DNA of 5,839 nt, taken from Candidatus Bathyarchaeota archaeon. Its GTDB lineage: Archaea; Thermoproteota; Bathyarchaeia; 40CM-2-53-6; FEN-987. The position numbers were made by a program, and so were the translations under genes. Positions 1 to 5,425 of this stretch are shown in pieces (the first letter of the stretch is position 1; each line of letters opens with the position of its first letter). The stretch covers positions 1-5,839 of the forward strand of contig JALHTB010000010.1 of NCBI GenBank assembly GCA_022865625.1, given 5' to 3'. Under the pieces are notes generated by a model. It was given only the letters and a program-made list of their open reading frames with translations. It was not told where the DNA came from and ran no database searches.

Positions 1-416
1 AGATGACTGTTATTGAAAACCTGTTGGTCGCGTCGCGCGATCAGAAAAAGGCTCGCGACCTACTGACCCTGGTGGGGCTTTCTCATCTAGAGCGCGAATA
101 TTCTGGCAATCTGTCCTATGGGCAGCAGAAACTTCTGGAATTTGTCAGAGTCTTGATGATGGATCCCGCGCTCATCCTTCTTGATGAGCCCACTGCTGGG
201 ATAGACCCCGTCCTCACTGACGAGCTGCTCAAATGGTTCAAGATGCTTCGAGACCAAGGCAAGACACTCATAATTGTCGAGCACAACATGGATGTGATCA
301 ACGCCATCTGCGAAAGAATAGTGGTTCTCCACCACGGAAGAAGGATCGCAGAAGGCACCCCGCTGGAAATTCAACAGAACAGAATCGTTCAAGATGCATA
401 CCTGGGAGGCGCCTAA
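1..416 (+). CDS. livG: LivG-type branched-chain amino acid ABC transporter ATPase, C-terminal part
   Basis: This is the C-terminal half of a cytoplasmic ATPase that powers a Liv-type (HAAT) importer for branched-chain amino acids or similar small carboxylates. The frame is open from the left edge. The ATG at 3 lies in the conserved MTVxEN segment that follows the Q-loop in this family, so it is internal and the true start lies upstream. Counting from that Met, the ABC signature LSYGQQ is at residues 37-42, Walker B LILLDEP at 57-63, the D-loop region AGID at 65-68 and the switch histidine in VEHN at about 94. The C-terminal tail, GRRIAEGTP followed by a short end at YLGGA, fits LivG. Walker A and the Q-loop are outside the window. 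The stop lies 4 bases before the livF start, so the two are co-translated or nearly so. Family assignment is firm; the transported substrate is unknown. Confidence 0.92.
   Translation, partial: MTVIENLLVASRDQKKARDLLTLVGLSHLEREYSGNLSYGQQKLLEFVRVLMMDPALILLDEPTAGIDPVLTDELLKWFKMLRDQGKTLIIVEHNMDVINAICERIVVLHHGRRIAEGTPLEIQQNRIVQDAYLGGA
404..409 (+). promoter_or_regulatory. Ribosome binding site of livF
   Basis: GGGAGG lies inside the last codons of livG, 11 bases before the ATG at 421. It supports that ATG over the in-frame ATG at 394, which lies upstream of this site and would add nine residues that do not belong to the LivF fold. Confidence 0.6.
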
Positions 417-420
417 CGCG

Positions 421-1149
421 ATGCTGGAAGTAAGAGACGTGACAGCGGGCTATGGAAGCCTAGACGTTGTTCCTGACTTTTCAATGCGACTCGACGACGG
501 GCAGATCGTGTGCTTAATAGGGCCGAACGGCTCTGGCAAATCAACAATCCTGAAGACAATAGTGGGCATCATTAAGCCTCGACGAGGAAGAATACTTCTG
601 GACGGAGAGGATATTACAGGGCTGGAGCCCCACGCAACTCTGAAGAAAGGCATCTGCATGTTGCCCCAAGGTAGAACAGCCTTCCCGATGATGACCGTCT
701 CAGAGAACCTTCAGATGGGCGGATACATACTCAGGGATCGGAAGCAGGTTCAGGAACGAGTCAGGCAAGCTTACGACCTGTTTCCAGTACTCGAGGCTCG
801 GCAAACAGACCTCGCAAACAAGCTCAGCGGGGGCGAGCTCGCGATGCTTTGCATTGCCAGAGCTTTGATGTCTGATCCGAAGATTATGCTCCTTGACGAA
901 CCGTCGCTTGGCTTAGCTCCTAAGGTGACCGATTTCTTGTACCAAAAGATAGCCAAGATAAACAGTGGCGGCTCTTCGATTTTGATTGTCGAACAGAACG
1001 TGCGTAAAGCTCTGAGCGCTGCACGTTACGCCTATGTTCTGGCGTTGGGACGAAAGAGGTTTGAAGGAAGACCCGAGGAGCTCTCGACTGATGACCGACT
1101 CAGAAACTTGTATGTTGGTACTCAAGAAGATGAACCCGAGAGAATCTGA
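421..1149 (+). CDS. livF: LivF-type branched-chain amino acid ABC transporter ATPase
   Basis: This is the second ATPase of the Liv-type importer, expected to pair with LivG on the cytoplasmic face of a LivH/LivM permease. The 242 residues match the usual LivF length. Walker A GPNGSGKST is at 34-42, Q-loop LPQG at 81-84, signature LSGGE at 135-139 and Walker B IMLLDEP at 155-161. The switch position reads VEQN (Q192) rather than VEHN. Gln at this site is common in LivF, whereas the partner LivG here has His. The ATG at 421 was chosen because the domain begins at once with MLEVRDVTAGYG and GGGAGG precedes it; an in-frame ATG at 394 inside livG would add nine foreign residues. The 3' end overlaps the proposed CoA-transferase start by 20 bases, which implies a shared transcript. 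LivH, LivM and the binding protein are presumably upstream, outside the window. Related ATPases also serve urea, amide and aromatic-acid importers, so the substrate is open. Confidence 0.93.
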   Translation: MLEVRDVTAGYGSLDVVPDFSMRLDDGQIVCLIGPNGSGKSTILKTIVGIIKPRRGRILLDGEDITGLEPHATLKKGICMLPQGRTAFPMMTVSENLQMGGYILRDRKQVQERVRQAYDLFPVLEARQTDLANKLSGGELAMLCIARALMSDPKIMLLDEPSLGLAPKVTDFLYQKIAKINSGGSSILIVEQNVRKALSAARYAYVLALGRKRFEGRPEELSTDDRLRNLYVGTQEDEPERI

Positions 1150-2047
1150 AAAGATCAAAACGCTTGCCGAGGCTGCGAGGCTCATCAATGACGGTGACAC
1201 TGTGACCTTCAGCGGCATCAGCCTGAGTGCGCACCCAGTTGCCATGGCACACGAGATAATCAGACAGAGGAAGAGGAAACTTGAGATCGCCGGCTCGGGG
1301 GCCTGGCACGTCAACAACTTGCTGGTAGGAGCAGGATGTGTGGATAGGATGCTGATTGTCGCAGACGCATCGGAGATAGGAGGTGTTGCTCCGGCACTCC
1401 GGCGAGCAGTGGAGAGCGGAGACTTGGTAGTAGAAGACTACAGCTACTTTGCAGTTGCTTGTAGGTTCATGGCTGGAGCCATAGGCGTGCCCTTCCTGCC
1501 TACCAAGTCCATGTTGGGATCCGACATGCTCCGCCATTCGTGGCTTGAGGAGGGAAAGAAGTTCCGGATAATTGAATGCCCTTTCACCGGCGAGAAAGTT
1601 GTTCTAGTTCCAGCTTTGAAGCCCGACGTGGCTGTGATTCATGCTCAGCACGCTGACAAAGAGGGCAATGTGCAAATGCTCGGGCCCACAGCGTTGGCCA
1701 GCGAACAATCAAGGGCGTCAAGCAAAGTAATTGTCACCGTAGAGAAGATCGTTAGCAAGAATGTCACCATGAGAAGACCTGAACTGACCATCATTCCATC
1801 CTTCATCGTGGATGCGATTGTGGAGGTGCCCTATGGGGCTCACCCAACCTCCTTGTACGCTCACTACGACTATGATATTGACCACCTCGAATATGCCTTC
1901 GAACAGTCGAAGGATGAGAAGAAATTCGGAATGTATCTTGACCAATTTGTGTACGGCGTCAATAGCCAGCGTGACTACCTCAAGCGCATAGGGGGATCAA
2001 AGAGACTTCTGAAGCTTCGAACCAACCTCCCTGCTAGAGCCTCATAA
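1130..2047 (+). CDS. gctA: Class I CoA-transferase, alpha subunit (glutaconate CoA-transferase GctA family)
   Basis: This is the alpha subunit of a two-subunit class I CoA-transferase, which moves CoA from an acyl-CoA donor to a free carboxylic acid in the cytoplasm. From the ATG at 1130 it has 305 residues, close to the roughly 320 of glutaconate CoA-transferase subunit A. Shared landmarks are the N-terminal LxEAARLINDGDTV segment (12-25), VPFLPTKS (120-127), the strongly conserved DVAVIHAQHAD (166-176), PYGAHP (234-239) and YDYD (246-249). The frame is open further upstream, with ATGs at 1091 and 1112. I prefer 1130 because the family N-terminus begins within a few residues and the overlap with livF stays at 20 bases; no strong ribosome binding site is visible, so translational coupling is likely. 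The acid is unknown: glutaconate, a 3-oxoacid, an aromatic or a branched-chain acid are all possible. A steroid-ring hydrolase of the IpdAB type is a less likely alternative. Confidence 0.88.
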   Translation: MNPRESEKIKTLAEAARLINDGDTVTFSGISLSAHPVAMAHEIIRQRKRKLEIAGSGAWHVNNLLVGAGCVDRMLIVADASEIGGVAPALRRAVESGDLVVEDYSYFAVACRFMAGAIGVPFLPTKSMLGSDMLRHSWLEEGKKFRIIECPFTGEKVVLVPALKPDVAVIHAQHADKEGNVQMLGPTALASEQSRASSKVIVTVEKIVSKNVTMRRPELTIIPSFIVDAIVEVPYGAHPTSLYAHYDYDIDHLEYAFEQSKDEKKFGMYLDQFVYGVNSQRDYLKRIGGSKRLLKLRTNLPARAS

Positions 2048-2054
2048 GACGGAG
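2048..2054 (+). promoter_or_regulatory. Ribosome binding site of the CoA-transferase beta subunit
   Basis: GACGGAG begins directly after the alpha-subunit stop codon and ends 8 bases before the ATG at 2063. The spacing is ideal and fixes that start. Confidence 0.65.
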
Positions 2055-2062
2055 CGTAACAT

Positions 2063-2854
2063 ATGCCAAGAATCTACGCAAAAGATCTCACGACGAAGGA
2101 ACAGATGATTGTGGCTGCAGCGCGGGAGATTCTCGATGATGATGTGGTATTTGTCGGGGTGGGTGTTCCGATGGCGGCAGCTTACTTGGCTAAGACAACC
2201 CACGCGCCGAAGGCGAGGATACTCTTCGAATCCGGGATTGTTGATTCGATCCCAATAGGCACGCCTCTAGGTATTGCCGATCCCAGAGTGTCATACAGGT
2301 GCGCGCAAAGTTGCGGCCTTTTCTACGCCCTGAGCATCCTTCAACGAGGCTACGTAGACATTAGCTTACTAGGAGCTGCTGAAGTCGACAAGTATGGGAA
2401 CATCAACTCCACCGTCATAGGGAACTACCGTAGGCCCAGTGTCAGGCTTCCAGGAAGCGGAGGAGGAAATGACGCTGCTTCACACTCAAAGCGAATCGTA
2501 ATCCTGATTCCCCACGAGAAGCGTAGACTGCCGGAAAGAGTCTCGTACATTACCAGTCCCGGCTACCTACACGGACCTGAGGGTCGAAAGGAAGCTGGAC
2601 TAGGAGTGGGGGGGCCTTCCAAAGTCATAACAGATCTGGCCGTCCTGGGATTCGACCACGAGACTAAGATGATGCGACTTGAGTCAATTCACCGCGGTGT
2701 TTCAGTATCACAAGTCAAAGAGAACACCGGCTTCGAGATCATGATACCAAGAGAAGTACCGACAACGGAACCTCCAACCGCGGACCAGTTGAAGCTTCTT
2801 AGATCGAAGATAGATCATCATGGCTTCTACACCAAGAAATGGAGAGACTTGTGA
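2063..2854 (+). CDS. gctB: Class I CoA-transferase, beta subunit (glutaconate CoA-transferase GctB family)
   Basis: This is the catalytic beta subunit that partners the preceding gene. Its 263 residues match GctB of Acidaminococcus (about 266). Residues in common, from memory of that protein, are the glycine-rich VGVGVP (31-36), FESGIVD (55-61), the AEVDKYGNINST block (106-117), GSGGGND (131-137), HEKRR (151-155), YITSPGYL (162-169) with a following GPEGR, and the C-terminal ENTGF (220-224). Glu56 in FESG aligns with the glutamate that forms the glutamyl-CoA thioester in glutaconate CoA-transferase (betaGlu54), so a true transferase is expected rather than a hydrolase lacking this residue. 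The gene follows the alpha subunit by 15 bases with a clear ribosome binding site, so an alpha/beta complex made from one transcript is expected. The substrate pair cannot be read from sequence. Confidence 0.9.
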   Translation: MPRIYAKDLTTKEQMIVAAAREILDDDVVFVGVGVPMAAAYLAKTTHAPKARILFESGIVDSIPIGTPLGIADPRVSYRCAQSCGLFYALSILQRGYVDISLLGAAEVDKYGNINSTVIGNYRRPSVRLPGSGGGNDAASHSKRIVILIPHEKRRLPERVSYITSPGYLHGPEGRKEAGLGVGGPSKVITDLAVLGFDHETKMMRLESIHRGVSVSQVKENTGFEIMIPREVPTTEPPTADQLKLLRSKIDHHGFYTKKWRDL

Positions 2855-3016
2855 GTTCGTGGCGAGGGGTGGCCATTCTTGGCTGTATATCCGCGACTAT
2901 TGACTGGTTTGCCTGTGGGACGTGAGTGATCTTGGCGAGGCGAGTCCTTGGAAGTTGCTCTAGCAGAAACTGGATCTGAGAGGAAATCAGGCCAGCATGC
3001 CATTGGAGAATGAACA
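2855..3016. other. Intergenic spacer without a gene
   Basis: This spacer separates the transporter/CoA-transferase operon from the flippase. No frame in it reads as protein, and I see no strong hairpin followed by a T-tract. It ends in the flippase ribosome binding site. A TATAT at 2886-2890 is too weak and too far from the next start to call as a promoter. Whether the flippase is read through from the operon or has its own promoter cannot be decided here. Confidence 0.6.
3005..3009 (+). promoter_or_regulatory. Ribosome binding site of the flippase, supporting a TTG start
   Basis: GGAGA lies 7 bases before the TTG at 3017. No in-frame ATG exists near the N-terminus ahead of the first membrane helix, so this site decides the start. 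An in-frame GTG at 3041 is the alternative, but it has no such motif at the right distance. Confidence 0.55.
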
Positions 3017-4528
3017 TTGCATTCGTCAGATGCGGTTCATGTGGCTCGCGGTGCATCCTACATCATAATCCAGAACATCACAGCTAGCGCCGCGATGGCC
3101 GTATCCTTCGCCATCATTGCCCGAATTATAACAACCGAGGAGATGGGCATAATGGCTGTCCTCCTCCTTGTGAACGGATTCTGTCAACTAATCGCAACCC
3201 TGGCGCTTCAACAGGCTGTGACAAAGTTCATCTCAGAGAACTCGGAGTCAGGTGGCAAGCACATTGCAGCATCGGTCTTCTATCAGGCTATGCGCTTGAC
3301 TCTTCTCTCCGCGACTCTGATCGCGCTTGTAGTCTTCCTTGGAGCGAGAGTCATGGCATCTGAACTGCTGGGTGACCAGACACACGCGATCTTCTTCCAG
3401 GTCTTGGGGCTCGACATCGTGCTCTATGCTGGAGCGCTACCTGTCCTGACTGGCACGATGCTCGGCCTACAGAGATTCAAAGAAACAGCCATGATCGGTA
3501 TCATCAACACGCTAGTGCGGCAGTCACTGATAATCGTCCTAATCGTCTTCTTGCAGGATTTTCTCGGCCTTGTCATTGCTTGGGTGATCGCCGATTCTGT
3601 TGCGGCATCGATCTACTCTGCTTACATCTCAAGGGCGTTGGGCAGGCCAAGGTTTGGATTCCCTCTGACCAAACTCTTAGGATTCTCGTGGCCTCTTTCG
3701 GTCAGCAATGCTGCGACGTTTGCCAGCTCATGGTTCGATCGTGCACTGCTGTTGATCTTTGTTCCACTTGCGACGCTTGGGGTATACAATGCAACCATAA
3801 CAGCATTCAGCGTTCTAGTGGGAATACCAGGTGCGATGACGGCTGCACTCTTTCCCGCGTACTCGGCCATGCAAAGCCACCCTCAACGCCAGGCTCTAAG
3901 CCAAGCCATTCTGAGGGCCTCACGCTACGTGAGCCTAGTTGGAGTCCCGCTCGCCCTTGGGCTCTTGGCCGCTGCCAAGCCCGCGTTGACCCTCTTCGTC
4001 GGCCAAGCCTACCTCGAAGGCACAGAACCGCTCATGATACTGGCGGGAGCATTTGCTTTCACGCTCGTTGGAGCAATCCTGACGCCGATGCTCCTCGCCC
4101 TAGGACAGACACGTGTAACCTCAGCGATCACAGTTGCCTCTGTGGTTGTCAGTCTTATTCTGGCGTCGATACTGCTGCCTTTCTTGGGGATGGTTGGCGC
4201 AGCGATCGCTCGCGCACTCGCCATGGTACTAGTAACTACATCCACTTTCCTCGTCCTTGGAAGGAGGTTGACGCTCCAGCTGGACGTTGAGGCAATATCG
4301 AAGAGTCTTGTGGCGGGGATTGTTATGGCCGCGGTCGTTTTGATGGTGGAGATTCTATTCTACAACAAGTTCCTGCTTCCAGTATACGCGCTTCTCGGAG
4401 GCATAGCCTATCTCGGGATGTTGCGCCTGCTCAGAGTCGCACGGGAGGAAGACATCAACCTCATCAGAAAGTATCTAGGACACAGACTTGCTTTTGCCGC
4501 TGACTTTCTTCAGAGAATCCTTCTGTGA
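3017..4528 (+). CDS. Polysaccharide/oligosaccharide flippase (Wzx-like, MOP superfamily)
   Basis: This is a 503-residue integral membrane protein expected to flip lipid-linked oligosaccharides across the cytoplasmic membrane for surface glycan or protein glycosylation. About 14 hydrophobic helices can be placed by eye, roughly at 15-37, 45-67, 93-113, 125-148, 165-182, 184-205, 222-250, 255-280, 303-323, 335-360, 367-390, 393-415, 428-448 and 451-472. That is the layout and length of Wzx-type exporters. Family-like features are the charged QRFKET loop (152-157), the FDRALL segment (240-245), LGVYNA (254-259), LFPAYSAM (278-285) and FVGQAYLEG (327-335). The C-terminus is a short charged cytoplasmic tail. 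The start is TTG behind GGAGA. No glycosyltransferase or other glycan gene is in view, so the linked glycan is unknown and the gene may stand alone. Other MOP members such as MATE drug exporters are less likely given the motifs. Confidence 0.85.
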   Translation: MHSSDAVHVARGASYIIIQNITASAAMAVSFAIIARIITTEEMGIMAVLLLVNGFCQLIATLALQQAVTKFISENSESGGKHIAASVFYQAMRLTLLSATLIALVVFLGARVMASELLGDQTHAIFFQVLGLDIVLYAGALPVLTGTMLGLQRFKETAMIGIINTLVRQSLIIVLIVFLQDFLGLVIAWVIADSVAASIYSAYISRALGRPRFGFPLTKLLGFSWPLSVSNAATFASSWFDRALLLIFVPLATLGVYNATITAFSVLVGIPGAMTAALFPAYSAMQSHPQRQALSQAILRASRYVSLVGVPLALGLLAAAKPALTLFVGQAYLEGTEPLMILAGAFAFTLVGAILTPMLLALGQTRVTSAITVASVVVSLILASILLPFLGMVGAAIARALAMVLVTTSTFLVLGRRLTLQLDVEAISKSLVAGIVMAAVVLMVEILFYNKFLLPVYALLGGIAYLGMLRLLRVAREEDINLIRKYLGHRLAFAADFLQRILL

Positions 4529-4649
4529 GGCGCTCGATTTGCCAATGGGTACATGTTCTCTGGGCTCGAACCTAGCGTTAGTCCCGACCCATATCCTCGT
4601 GTTTGCTGACCGGCAGAGCCAGTTCTCCTCCAGCAACAGCGGACTCTGG
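4529..4649. other. Intergenic spacer between the flippase and the minus-strand gene remnant
   Basis: The two flanking units converge on this spacer. Open frames cross it on both strands but none reads as protein. No T-rich terminator stands out for either side. A GGTTCGAGCCC on the minus strand resembles a tRNA T-loop but has no supporting stems. Confidence 0.55.
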
Positions 4650-5122
4650 CTACGCTTCGTCTTCTTGGTCTGGCTCAGGTTCGGGATCATACACAGGAAC
4701 CACGAATCTCGTATCCATAACAATGAGCGGGCTCGTGAGCGAGACGGGACGGACGTGGAGGTAAACCATCCAAATAGTCGAAAGTCACATTCACCTTGGG
4801 ATCGGCTGAGCCCGAGGAACCGGATGGCATGCGCACTGGTCTGATAGAGTGAGCATTGGGTATCCTGGGGCAACGGTCTTTTCGTATCCAAGAAAACGCC
4901 GCACACTCCCCTTCATGGCAGCCTGAAGGACCGCTCGTTCATTGCTGTCATGGAAATGGCCTTGGACTAGGACATTTGTGGCCAGCGTAACTCGAATCAG
5001 CGCCCACGCCTAGTATCTCTCGCGGCCTTGAGGATCTACTGCTTGGTAACGTGTCCTGTTTGTGCAAATCTCTGGCCATGCTCGAAGAGTTCTGCTATAG
5101 GAGATAATCTTATTATTCTGGC
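4650..5122 (-). pseudogene. Decayed gene of unknown family, broken by frameshifts and stops
   Basis: Read on the minus strand, this stretch gives four protein-like segments in sequence, in shifting frames. The first (5122 to about 5010) includes AELFEHGQRFAQTGHVTKQ, a TAG at 5036-5038, then ILKAARDTR. The second (5009 to about 4840) includes AWALIRVTLATNVLVQGHFH and, further on, NERAVLQAAMKGSVRRFLGY and VAPGYPMLTLSDQ. The third (about 4845 to 4770) includes GSADPKVNVTFDYLD. The fourth (4784 to the stop at 4650-4652) includes VRPVSLTSPLIVMDTRFVVP and the acidic end DPEPEPDQEDEA. Joined, they give a protein of about 155 residues with a helical middle, a beta-like C-terminal part and an acidic tail. 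No start codon is seen and a stop (5123-5125) closes the first segment upstream, so the 5' end is lost. At least one internal stop and three frameshifts while neighbouring genes are intact argue for decay rather than sequencing error. I do not recognise the family. Exact crossover points are uncertain. Confidence 0.6.
5110..5117 (+). promoter_or_regulatory. TATA-like promoter box of vapBC
   Basis: TTATTATT sits in an AT-rich patch (5104-5117) and is centred about 27 bases before the ATG at 5140. In archaea this spacing puts transcription start at or next to the start codon, giving a leaderless mRNA. That agrees with the lack of any ribosome binding site ahead of vapB. The box overlaps the 5' end of the minus-strand gene remnant. 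Confidence 0.5.
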
Positions 5123-5131
5123 CTATCCAGA
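5117..5131. promoter_or_regulatory. Candidate operator of vapBC (inverted repeat)
   Basis: TCTGG, a 5-base spacer CCTAT, then CCAGA form a perfect 5-base-arm inverted repeat between the TATA-like box and the vapB start. Ribbon-helix-helix antitoxins commonly bind such repeats to repress their own operon, alone or with the toxin. The arms are short, so chance is a real possibility. Confidence 0.35.
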
Positions 5132-5139
5132 TATTCTTG

Positions 5140-5418
5140 ATGACCTTGGCAACGATCCTCGTTAAGAATCTGCCCGACGGCCTCCTAAGGGAGCTCAAGA
5201 GGCTCAAGGCCGAGCTAGGGTGTAGAACATGGGCGGAACTTCTAGCCAAGCTTGTCGAGTCCGAGAGGACGATCTCGTTCGGCGAAGAGAAACTGAGCGA
5301 GATAAGAACTGGGGTACAGGAGTTCCTGAAGCTTCGAAACGTTGTCTCAGACAGATGGACAGGTCATCCCGACGTGCTTGAGGAAACAAGAAGGTCGAGG
5401 GCCCATCACACAGCATAG
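5140..5418 (+). CDS. vapB: VapB-like antitoxin with N-terminal ribbon-helix-helix domain
   Basis: This 92-residue protein is the antitoxin of the following VapC ribonuclease. The N-terminal pattern fits a ribbon-helix-helix DNA-binding domain: a strand at residues 4-9 (ATILVK), the NLPDGLL turn at 10-16, helix one to about 26, a GCRT turn at 27-30 and helix two at about 31-42 (WAELLAKLVESE). The charged C-terminal half (about 45-92) has a long helix and an aromatic RWTG segment. In this family that part wraps the toxin and blocks its active site. The ATG at 5140 is preferred over the adjacent TTG at 5137 because it fits a leaderless transcript. The stop is 7 bases before the proposed vapC start, so the pair is one operon. 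Autorepression through a repeat at 5117-5131 is plausible. Short RHH proteins are weakly conserved, so the assignment leans on the neighbour. Confidence 0.8.
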   Translation: MTLATILVKNLPDGLLRELKRLKAELGCRTWAELLAKLVESERTISFGEEKLSEIRTGVQEFLKLRNVVSDRWTGHPDVLEETRRSRAHHTA

Positions 5419-5425
5419 TCGTACC

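Noticed and set aside
3..5. ATG near the left edge as the start of livG
   Set aside because: It falls in the conserved MTVxEN segment in mid-domain, and Walker A and the Q-loop would be missing. The gene continues to the left of the window.
192..193. Gln in place of His at the LivF switch position as a sign of inactivity (residue 192 of LivF, near base 995)
   Set aside because: Gln at this site is common in LivF proteins, and the partner LivG keeps His, so it is not a defect.
394..420. Upstream ATG as the livF start
   Set aside because: It adds nine residues unlike the family, encoded by out-of-frame livG sequence. The ATG at 421 has a good ribosome binding site and begins the domain directly.
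2010..2022. 13-base match CTGAAGCTTCGAA shared with the vapB region near 5327-5339
   Set aside because: Both copies encode Leu-Lys-Leu-Arg in the same frame around a HindIII-like palindrome. Coincidence of codon use is sufficient.
2886..2890. TATAT as a promoter for the flippase
   Set aside because: It is short, with no clear upstream element, and about 127 bases from the start codon.
4562..4572. tRNA T-loop-like GGTTCGAGCCC on the minus strand
   Set aside because: The T-stem pairs only at two positions plus a wobble, and no D-arm, anticodon arm or acceptor stem can be drawn around it.
4488..4844. Plus-strand open frame of 118 codons overlapping the flippase 3' end
   Set aside because: Its translation is low in protein-like pattern and has no ribosome binding site. 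It runs opposite to the more convincing minus-strand remnant.
4475..4906. Minus-strand open frame of 143 codons
   Set aside because: It is a single unbroken frame, but rich in Ser/Arg/Cys/Trp with no fold-like pattern, and it runs into the flippase. The protein-like segments of this strand lie in the other frames.
5010..5038. TAG codons in the minus-strand remnant as pyrrolysine codons
   Set aside because: Only one of the two lies in the reading frame of the surrounding segment. Frameshifts on the far side show general decay, and nothing else here hints at amber recoding.
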